NCBI GenBank assembly: GCA_015487825.1
Contig: WFOZ01000516.1
Span: 1-5,336, forward strand
Origin: Planctomycetaceae bacterium
Lineage (GTDB): Bacteria > Planctomycetota > Planctomycetia > Planctomycetales > Planctomycetaceae
Length of the DNA stretch: 5,336 nucleotides
Reading direction: 5' to 3'
Below are positions 1 through 5,336 of the stretch, in pieces (positions within the stretch are counted from its first letter, which is position 1; every line of letters begins with the position of its first letter). A program made the translations under genes and the position numbers. The notes under the pieces are model-generated. The model ran no database searches. It was not told the origin of the DNA and saw only the letters and a program-made list of their open reading frames with translations.

Positions 1-1425
1 AGGTGTATGATCCTTACCAGGTGGTTCATCGGGATGAGAAAACTGACGAGGATTTTTTTCAATTGCTTTAAGGAACAATTTATATTGCCGATTGGTTACT
101 TCTGTTTTATCAATTCGGAACGCCGGCAGGTCCGTGGGAATTTTATCTTCTCCTCGAAGGAATGAGCCGGCTGGAATTTTGAGCATTTCGCCAGTATCAG
201 GTTGTACTGCCCTGGCAGGTAGTTTTTTTGCACTCGTTTTCGGTGTGGTCCTGGTACGGGAATCAAGCTGATCGGTGGTTCCCACTTTGGGAAGTGATGA
301 GGATGCAGTGGCTCCTGGAGGAGGTCCTGCAATTTTATTCCAGCCAGTTGAACGAGCCGGGACACCGTTACGATTAATAATAAGTGCTTCAATACCTGAA
401 TGACTTTCTACCCAGGCCATCCCTTTACTCGGTCCCATCACAAAAACAGCCGTCGCAAAGGCATCCGCCTGAGCAGGATCGTCGGTCAGGATCGTAACAC
501 TCTGGCATCCTTCAGCGGGTTGTCCTGTACGTGGATCGAGAATATGCCCGTACGATCGATTATTTCTGATGATATAGCGTTGAGAATTCCCGGAAGTCGC
601 CACCGCGGTATCGCCAACAACAAATTGTTCTGTTACACGCCCGGTCCAGCGAGGATGCTCCAGCCCGACAATCCATGGCCCATCGGTCTTACGACCGAGT
701 AAATATAAATCTCCACCTGCACTAACAGCTGCCCGTTCAACTCCCATCTCTTTCATCGTCTCTATCGCAACTCGGGCAGCGTATCCCTTGCCAATCGCCC
801 CCAAATTCACATTCATTCCCGCGAGCGGCAGAAATGCACTCTGGTCTGCCTTGTTCAATTTGATCTTTGAAGAATCGACCAGTCGCAATCGGTCTGTAAT
901 TTGTTTTTTTGTCGGCAGTGGCCCTGTGGTATCACGAAACGGCCACAAATTCCAAACCGGGCCAATGGTTACATCAAACATGCCATCAGTTTTTTTATGA
1001 AGTTCCTTGGCAATTTTCAGTAACTCGAAAGCATCTTTCCCCAGCTTTACTGGGCCGATACCAGCTCTTGCATTCAAACGGGAAATCGAGCTGTCCGGTC
1101 GCCAGGAACTGATTTCTGATTCCAGCAGATGGAGACGATCAGTCGCTGCCTGAATTGCCAGAACCGCCAGTTGCGGCTCCGCGTCGACAACAAACACCAT
1201 CGATGTTCCCATCATCACAACTTCACGTCGTGTTGTTGTATGCTCTGATGCGACCTGTGGAACCGGAGTAGCAGGAGGCGATTCGGTCACCTCGTTGGAA
1301 ACAGGTATGCCCTGTTCGCTGGCAAGTGAATTCTCACTTTGTTTGTACGAATACCACCCCCAGCCGAGCGCTGCCAGCGTTCCGAGCCAGAATACAATCC
1401 AGTTTGTTATGATGCTGCGAGTCAT
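1..1425 (-). CDS. Membrane-anchored ApbE-like FAD:protein FMN transferase fused to an FGE-sulfatase (SUMF1-like) domain, 3' end cut by the window
   Basis: Seen: reading leftward from the ATG at 1425 the frame is open for all 475 codons to base 1, so the C-terminus is missing. Residues 5-27 are a hydrophobic anchor (ITNWIVFWLGTLAALGW) followed by a Pro/Thr-rich spacer. Residues about 68-354 are a full ApbE domain: SSWRPDSSISRLN at 106-118, GMFDVTIGPVW from 148, NLGAIGKGYAAR at 207-218, SAGGDL at 235-240, ATSG at 276-279, HILDPRTG at 294-301, and QADAFAT with D321 and T325 at the family's metal-binding positions. A Pro/Thr/Ser/Lys-rich linker (355-412) leads to MLKIPAGSFLRG (from 414) and FRIDKTEVTNRQYKLFL, the opening of an FGE-sulfatase fold. 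Known: ApbE moves FMN from FAD onto Thr/Ser of exported proteins. Inferred: the enzyme faces the periplasm and flavinylates an envelope redox partner. The FGE part may be catalytic or only a binding fold; its active-site cysteines would lie outside the window. The start is supported by GAGAAGG eight bases upstream. The ApbE assignment is firm and the fusion partner is strong. Confidence 0.93.
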   Translation of the reverse strand, partial: MTRSIITNWIVFWLGTLAALGWGWYSYKQSENSLASEQGIPVSNEVTESPPATPVPQVASEHTTTRREVVMMGTSMVFVVDAEPQLAVLAIQAATDRLHLLESEISSWRPDSSISRLNARAGIGPVKLGKDAFELLKIAKELHKKTDGMFDVTIGPVWNLWPFRDTTGPLPTKKQITDRLRLVDSSKIKLNKADQSAFLPLAGMNVNLGAIGKGYAARVAIETMKEMGVERAAVSAGGDLYLLGRKTDGPWIVGLEHPRWTGRVTEQFVVGDTAVATSGNSQRYIIRNNRSYGHILDPRTGQPAEGCQSVTILTDDPAQADAFATAVFVMGPSKGMAWVESHSGIEALIINRNGVPARSTGWNKIAGPPPGATASSSLPKVGTTDQLDSRTRTTPKTSAKKLPARAVQPDTGEMLKIPAGSFLRGEDKIPTDLPAFRIDKTEVTNRQYKLFLKAIEKNPRQFSHPDEPPGKDHTP

Positions 1426-1562
1426 AGATAAGGCCTTCTCAAGGCTGTCCTGTTGTTAGCTTTTATCTCACATAAAGTGTAGCTACGGTTTCCATCTGAT
1501 GTGCTAAATTTCTTAAGTTACTATCTGTTATTCTTCTTTGAGTTCATGAATACTCCCGTCAT
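1426..1562. other. Gap between the propeller-cytochrome gene and the ApbE-FGE gene
   Basis: These 137 bases separate two genes of the same direction. I see no G+C-rich hairpin with a T-run that would end transcription after the propeller-cytochrome gene, and no clear -35/-10 pair, so read-through into the ApbE-FGE gene is possible. The only notable structure is the 13-base dyad at 1433-1445 over the ribosome binding site. A 13-codon frame starts right after the upstream stop codon (1562 down to 1521), but nothing supports it as a gene. Confidence 0.6.
1434..1440 (-). promoter_or_regulatory. Ribosome binding site of the ApbE-FGE gene
   Basis: Read on the minus strand this is GAGAAGG, a good Shine-Dalgarno match eight bases before the ATG at 1425. 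It fixes the start just ahead of the membrane anchor. The site lies inside a perfect small dyad, GCCTT-GAG-AAGGC (1433-1445), so it could be partly hidden in the mRNA. Confidence 0.6.
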
Positions 1563-4500
1563 TTATTCAATTGAGAGCATGAAATTCAACAAGTCTTCAA
1601 TCTGGCGTGTGCTCAAATGAGAAGTCCCGCCGTGTGTATCAAATGCCTGAACCTGCTTATTGAGCGGTCCATCCGGTGTTCGATCTGTAATTTCGTTAAA
1701 TCCGACTTCCCGACGTCCGGGACGAACAATTTCCGCTCCCTGATAAACAGGAAGCCGGTAACGGCGCAGGGCAGGATGCTTCGGTGTGCAAATTACCTCT
1801 CGTAAAGATCTTGTGCGTGCATGATGCAGAAAAACCGGAGGACGATCGAAAATCCCACGTAGTTGCATCGTTGTGAACGAGCCTTCAACATCTTCAACTC
1901 GCCCGCGATCATTTGGCTCCATTTCAAAATCTGTCAGGCCATTAGCCACATCAACCGCTCGCACACTGGCAAGAGTATAAGAAGCATCCCGGCGTGTCAT
2001 TGTCGTCAGTGGTGGCAATGCCCGTCTGTCGTTATGTGTCAGGCTGAAATCTTTATTGGTAAATTCGGGAGCAGTATGACAGACCGAACACATAACCGAT
2101 GCATTATTGAACAACGCCTGCCCTCGACGGATCGAAGGATGCTGCTGATCGTACGGATTGGGAACCAGATGATTAGAGTCTCCCAGCCAGGCGGCTACGA
2201 ATCGCAGAAAGTCTTTCAATTCGTATTCGTGTCCGAAGTACTTTTTGGCTTGCTGTCGGAAGAAGGCCGCACGGCGTTCTTCCAGGTCGTACCACTCATC
2301 ACCCAGGCTGCGGGTTTCAACACGCTCCTTCAGTTCCTCGTGCATGACACGTCGTTTCTCTTTCGGCACAGATGACATCAGCTTGGAAAAATCCCCCGCC
2401 CAAATCGGTCGATCAAAATCAATCGAACTGGCAGGCTCTGTAATATCTGCCCCCTGCCCTTCAGATAAATGGTGCGTTCCTTCAAAATAGTAAGGCTGAA
2501 TGGCAAATGTGTTTCGCATCGCCGGAATCCCAAGTGTACCACCTGTTGTTAAATGGCCGTCACGGTCCTGCCCAACAGTTTCTGCTGCTCCCCAACCACG
2601 TCCATCTCCGGTGTCACGGTAGTGGCAATGCAGACAGGAAGTGTCACCATCAGAGGTAAACACCGAAGTATGCACAATCAGTTCGCCTCGTTCAGCATCA
2701 GTCTTCAAAGGGGGGATGCCATCTTTCTGTAAACGTATTTCGTGGCTTTTGCCACTTTTGAGGTCGATAATCGAAATCGATTCTCCGATTTGATTTGCGA
2801 CAAATAATTTTCCAGCAGCTGGTGTTTTATCTTTGCCGGCAATAATTCCCACAGGCCGCAACCCTGTCGTAAAACTACGAAGCGGAACAAGTTTTTCAGC
2901 AGGGTCAGATGCGTTTGGTTGAAGTTTCCATTCCACAACTTCAAAAGTTCCGGCCATTGTCAGATAGACACGATCTTCCACAACCGTTGCCCACTCGGGA
3001 AATGCACCATGCACGCGTTGCAGTTCCGGTGGGATATCACCTTTTACATCTCCCGTGGTCGCCTCAACGGTGTCGGAAGTGTACCGCACCCAACCGGGAT
3101 GAGATTCGCATTTCCCGACCTTAAGCAAATAATCCATTTCCATCCCGGGGGTATAAGCAGGAATTGATAATCGCGACAGATCGATAGCGACAACATCATT
3201 TTGAATATCGCGCATCTTGATATTCCAGGTACCATCAATAGCCTCAAACGGCCCCATTACATGCTGTTTTTCAATTGGATATGCATCCGTGGTAATCGGA
3301 TCGCGAAGCACGGTAAACTGAACCGCAGCATGATTCCGGTCCCATGTTTCCGCCCCTAGTGGATCACGTGCCGGAGCAGCTCCAAAACCGCTCCCCATTG
3401 TCAGGGTAATCAACTGATCGCGACCTGCTATTTTATCCGGTGCAATCAAAACATGGCTGGCAACATTCTGGATAAAAATGGCACCAACTTCATGATCTGC
3501 ATCAACATCAACAACAGAGACATCCATTGTTCCCGTATTTCCGACAAACAGATGCCTTCCATCACGGCTGAGTGTCACATCTTTGGGATGACTACCTGCG
3601 TTACCCACCGGAATACCGGGTCCTCCTTCAGCTTTGCGAATCCACTCAACCAGTCTTGCCAGATCAGGATCATTCGAATCAAACAACATTTCCCCCGCAT
3701 GCTGTAGCGGAGTTACACTCTGATCACCAAAACCGCCCAACGACATTGAAACAACTGCTTGAATTAAAGGGCTTTCATACGGTTGTCCTCCGATCGAATT
3801 TTCGACAGCTGACAGAAAATTCTCAACCGGATCATCACCACAAATATAGCCACCTGCTGCCGCTTCATGACAACGACTGCATCGAGCCCGCAATATCGCA
3901 TTGATTCCACCAAAGCCTGAACGAGATGCCGCTTTAATTTCATCCTCACTCAAATCTCGATTAACAAGTTCCTGCTTCAAATCATCAGGAAGCTCAGTAC
4001 TCCCGTAGAATGCCTCATCATCGAAACCACCAACTTCAACAACACTACCACTGAAGCGATCCCCTTTTGTCTGTAACTGTACGACCAAAACCTGATCCAG
4101 ATATCGATTAGCAATCCAGGCTCGTTTTCCATCTCGGGAAAATGCAAGTCCCTGACAGTAATAATCGACCGGTATCTCACCGGAAACTTTATCCGTATGT
4201 GTATCGATCACTGTTGCATAATTTGAGAATTCGTTGGTAACTACCAGAAATCTTCCCCCAGGATGAAGCACCGGCACATACGGTCGCGATCCAACCGGAA
4301 TTCGTTTAATTACTTTTTCAGTTGCAACATCGAGCACAGCGACTTCATGCCCTGGCCTTGCTTCGGTGCCTGCCAGAGTAACATACAGTTTTTTTCCATC
4401 AGCACTCAAAGCAAGTCGTTCCGGCCGATCTCGCTCCGGTTGCTTTTCGGCATTAGGGTTATTATTGGCAACCGGCGTAAGATCTCGCCGCTGGAACGGT

Positions 4501-4691
4501 TGGCGATATCTCCAGACTTCACTGGTAAGACGATCGAATCGACTGCGCAACCAGACAGGTTGCTGTGCTGAGCGGTTTGCTGCATCGGTATCGGAGGCAC
4601 TGGCGTTTTCGCTTTTCATATCTGCCAGCGCACCAATTAACATCGCTAAACTTGCCATGACAATGAACATGTTAAGTCTATATTTTTTCAT
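1563..4691 (-). CDS. Exported tri-haem protein: YVTN-like beta-propeller with an inserted haem domain, plus C-terminal MauG/CcpA-type di-haem module
   Basis: Seen: 1042 residues, ATG at 4691, TAA at 1563-1565. Residues 1-23 form a signal peptide (Lys-Lys, hydrophobic core, ALA before D24). Propeller-type repeats start near 91 (LALSADGKKLYVT) and recur at 181 and 373 (TLSRDGRHLFVGN), running on to about 660. Between blades, residues about 225-355 form a separate haem domain with CSRCH at 271-275 and a possible Met ligand at 335 (QHAGEM). From about 670 the protein follows the CcpA/MauG layout: SDGDTSCLHCH with haem at 686-690, GIPAMRNTF at 721-729, a helical stretch, then RRGQALF and CSVCH at 868-872, and a late LRGIFDRPPVFLHHA segment. 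Known: CcpA reduces H2O2 and MauG oxidises protein tryptophans, both with two c-haems. Inferred: a periplasmic or surface redox enzyme in which the propeller holds a partner or substrate. Peroxidase or MauG-like activity cannot be decided from sequence alone. Non-haem cysteines 179, 284, 528 and 968 may form disulfides. Confidence 0.93.
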   Translation of the reverse strand: MKKYRLNMFIVMASLAMLIGALADMKSENASASDTDAANRSAQQPVWLRSRFDRLTSEVWRYRQPFQRRDLTPVANNNPNAEKQPERDRPERLALSADGKKLYVTLAGTEARPGHEVAVLDVATEKVIKRIPVGSRPYVPVLHPGGRFLVVTNEFSNYATVIDTHTDKVSGEIPVDYYCQGLAFSRDGKRAWIANRYLDQVLVVQLQTKGDRFSGSVVEVGGFDDEAFYGSTELPDDLKQELVNRDLSEDEIKAASRSGFGGINAILRARCSRCHEAAAGGYICGDDPVENFLSAVENSIGGQPYESPLIQAVVSMSLGGFGDQSVTPLQHAGEMLFDSNDPDLARLVEWIRKAEGGPGIPVGNAGSHPKDVTLSRDGRHLFVGNTGTMDVSVVDVDADHEVGAIFIQNVASHVLIAPDKIAGRDQLITLTMGSGFGAAPARDPLGAETWDRNHAAVQFTVLRDPITTDAYPIEKQHVMGPFEAIDGTWNIKMRDIQNDVVAIDLSRLSIPAYTPGMEMDYLLKVGKCESHPGWVRYTSDTVEATTGDVKGDIPPELQRVHGAFPEWATVVEDRVYLTMAGTFEVVEWKLQPNASDPAEKLVPLRSFTTGLRPVGIIAGKDKTPAAGKLFVANQIGESISIIDLKSGKSHEIRLQKDGIPPLKTDAERGELIVHTSVFTSDGDTSCLHCHYRDTGDGRGWGAAETVGQDRDGHLTTGGTLGIPAMRNTFAIQPYYFEGTHHLSEGQGADITEPASSIDFDRPIWAGDFSKLMSSVPKEKRRVMHEELKERVETRSLGDEWYDLEERRAAFFRQQAKKYFGHEYELKDFLRFVAAWLGDSNHLVPNPYDQQHPSIRRGQALFNNASVMCSVCHTAPEFTNKDFSLTHNDRRALPPLTTMTRRDASYTLASVRAVDVANGLTDFEMEPNDRGRVEDVEGSFTTMQLRGIFDRPPVFLHHARTRSLREVICTPKHPALRRYRLPVYQGAEIVRPGRREVGFNEITDRTPDGPLNKQVQAFDTHGGTSHLSTRQIEDLLNFMLSIE

Positions 4692-4698
4692 GAAACTA

Positions 4699-4703
4699 CC
4701 TGT
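4699..4703 (-). promoter_or_regulatory. Weak ribosome binding site of the propeller-cytochrome gene
   Basis: On the minus strand the sequence before the ATG reads ACAGGTAGTTTC, with AGG seven bases upstream of the start. It is a short Shine-Dalgarno match, but the following Lys-Lys-hydrophobic signal peptide makes this start the natural one. Confidence 0.4.
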
Positions 4704-4744
4704 AACGTAAAAATTGGATTGATCGAAACCGGGTTGTTCAAATA

Positions 4745-4768
4745 TCCCGCATCGGGAGTATCTATACT
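4745..4768. promoter_or_regulatory. Two abutting perfect dyads upstream of the propeller-cytochrome gene (possible operator or 5' leader structure)
   Basis: On the plus strand TCCCG-CAT-CGGGA (4745-4757) is directly followed, sharing one A, by AGTAT-CT-ATACT (4757-4768). The second dyad contains TATAGA on the minus strand, which could pass for a -10 box, but no good -35 sits 16-18 bases before it. The pair lies 54-77 bases before the start codon. It might be a regulator-binding site or an mRNA hairpin. The role is inferred; only the symmetry is seen. Confidence 0.3.
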
Positions 4769-4844
4769 ACCTGCTTAATCAATAATTTTCGCTCATCCAA
4801 CGAGCCGGCAAGCCCATTGTATCGCGTGTTGGAAATTACCTCTT

Positions 4845-4857
4845 GTCTGGTTCAGAC
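4845..4857 (-). terminator. Small hairpin after the partial cytochrome gene, doubtful terminator
   Basis: On the minus strand GTCTG-AAC-CAGAC is a perfect five-pair stem with a three-base loop, 16 bases past the TAA. No T-run follows (the next bases are AAGAGG), so this does not meet the usual pattern of a rho-independent terminator. It may only protect the mRNA end or be chance. Confidence 0.2.
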
Positions 4858-4873
4858 GACTTTGGGGCAGGGT

Positions 4874-5336
4874 TTACTGAAGACCTGTCAGGTCGGTTCG
4901 GGGAGGGTCGCCGGTTTTTTCTGGAGTATGCCCACCGGTAAATGTGGCCCCAAGATCTATCCAGCGAATTAGTGTCAACAGTTCTTCTTTACTCAGTGAG
5001 GAATCAACAGGATGCGGTGTGCCAACATTGGTAATTGTTTGCGGGGCATCAAATTCCTTTCCAGTCAGTTTCTCAATTAAATAACTTTTGGACGACAACG
5101 CTTCTCGTTCATCCACAAAATATTTGGCAGCATGCTGTCCACTTTGGGGATCAGACAAACGGTGCAACGATTCATAGGAAATTGTGTAATGTCTGGTTGC
5201 CTGGCCTCGCAAATCAAGGCCGGCCGAATGCACACTCGAACCATCATGGCACGAAACGCAATGTCGATCCAGAATGGGCTGCACGTCCTGACGAAAATCA
5301 ACTGAAACATAATCTTCAGTTTTCTTTCCATGTCCG
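4874..5336 (-). CDS. C-terminal cytochrome-c domain of a PSCyt1 / HzsA-related planctomycete protein, 5' part outside the window
   Basis: Seen: the frame ending at TAA 4874-4876 stays open to the right edge, giving 153 residues with no start needed inside the window. The GTG at 5284 lies within the conserved VDFRQDVQPILDRHC stretch, so it is an internal codon and not the start. One c-haem site, CVSCH, is encoded at 5246-5260. It is followed by AGLDLRGQ, SYESLHRL, KSYLIEKLTG and a closing LSKEELLTLIRWIDLGA helix. Known: this order (DVQPIL..CxxCH, GGLDL, SxLIxxLxG, LIRWIDxGA) is that of Planctomycete cytochrome C domains, and tails of this kind also end proteins related to the hydrazine synthase alpha subunit. 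Inferred: a large exported haem protein upstream of the tri-haem protein, perhaps its electron partner. Hydrazine synthesis should not be assumed, because relatives occur widely in planctomycetes outside the anammox group. The domain call is firm, the whole-protein family less so. Confidence 0.85.
   Translation of the reverse strand, partial: GHGKKTEDYVSVDFRQDVQPILDRHCVSCHDGSSVHSAGLDLRGQATRHYTISYESLHRLSDPQSGQHAAKYFVDEREALSSKSYLIEKLTGKEFDAPQTITNVGTPHPVDSSLSKEELLTLIRWIDLGATFTGGHTPEKTGDPPRTDLTGLQ

Larger units (their letters stand above)
4692..4873. other. Gap between the partial cytochrome gene and the propeller-cytochrome gene
   Basis: These 182 bases contain no credible gene. From the upstream gene onward they hold a small dyad (4845-4857), an A+T-rich stretch near 4776-4794, the paired dyads at 4745-4768 and a weak ribosome binding site. 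The length is enough for a separate promoter for the propeller-cytochrome gene, but I cannot name one with confidence. Confidence 0.55.

Noticed and set aside
400..702. A 100-codon open frame on the plus strand
   Set aside because: It is antisense to the ApbE domain, where the minus strand encodes the conserved HILDPRTG and ADAFAT motifs. Its protein looks like no known family.
1521..1562. A 13-codon mini frame beginning two bases after the tri-haem gene stop
   Set aside because: It is too short to judge and shows no ribosome binding site beyond chance and no recognisable sequence; most likely accidental.
1775..1789. CTPKH at residues 968-972 of the tri-haem protein as a sulfatase-type C-x-P-x-R target for the FGE domain
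   Set aside because: The arginine at the fifth position is missing and the stretch lies within the peroxidase-like module, not a sulfatase fold, so it does not meet the formylglycine motif.
1863..2375. A 170-codon open frame on the plus strand
   Set aside because: It lies wholly inside the tri-haem gene on the opposite strand, has no recognisable domain, and the minus-strand frame carries clear haem motifs across the same bases. It is an antisense shadow.
5284..5284. GTG as the start codon of the right-hand cytochrome gene
   Set aside because: The same frame is open upstream to the window edge and encodes conserved residues (VDFRQD) directly before it, so the GTG is an internal valine codon.
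4874..5336. A true hydrazine synthase subunit and an anammox host
   Set aside because: Only a generic single-haem tail is visible, and such tails are widespread in non-anammox planctomycetes. Nothing else in the window points to anammox metabolism.

Overview
The window reads as part of a planctomycete chromosome (phylum Planctomycetota; a Gimesia- or Rubinisphaera-like member of the Planctomycetales is my guess). The inference rests on protein architecture: a cytochrome-c tail of the Planctomycete-cytochrome (PSCyt1 / HzsA-related) type, a very large exported propeller-cytochrome, and a C-terminal formylglycine-generating-enzyme-like (FGE/SUMF1) domain, all of which are typical of that phylum. 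Base composition is moderate and looks uniform, with no sign of recent transfer.

All genes lie on the minus strand, so transcription runs from high to low coordinates. First comes the 3' end of a c-type cytochrome protein (stop at 4874-4876; its 5' part is outside the window). After a 182-base gap comes a complete 1042-residue exported protein (4691 to 1563), which joins a YVTN/YncE-like beta-propeller, an extra haem domain inserted in that propeller, and a C-terminal di-haem MauG/CcpA-type peroxidase module. After a 137-base gap comes a membrane-anchored ApbE-type flavin transferase (start at 1425) fused at its C-terminus to an FGE-sulfatase domain that runs off the left edge of the window. 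That last gene is open for all 475 codons to base 1.

Together the three genes look like an envelope redox cluster. Two c-type cytochromes would carry electrons or act on peroxide or a protein substrate, and a periplasm-facing enzyme would covalently flavinylate a partner. No flavinylation target motif is visible in the window. The clearest novelty candidates are the ApbE-FGE fusion and the propeller/tri-haem MauG-like architecture. The two gaps hold small perfect dyads but no convincing rho-independent terminator. The plus strand contains only open-frame shadows of these genes.
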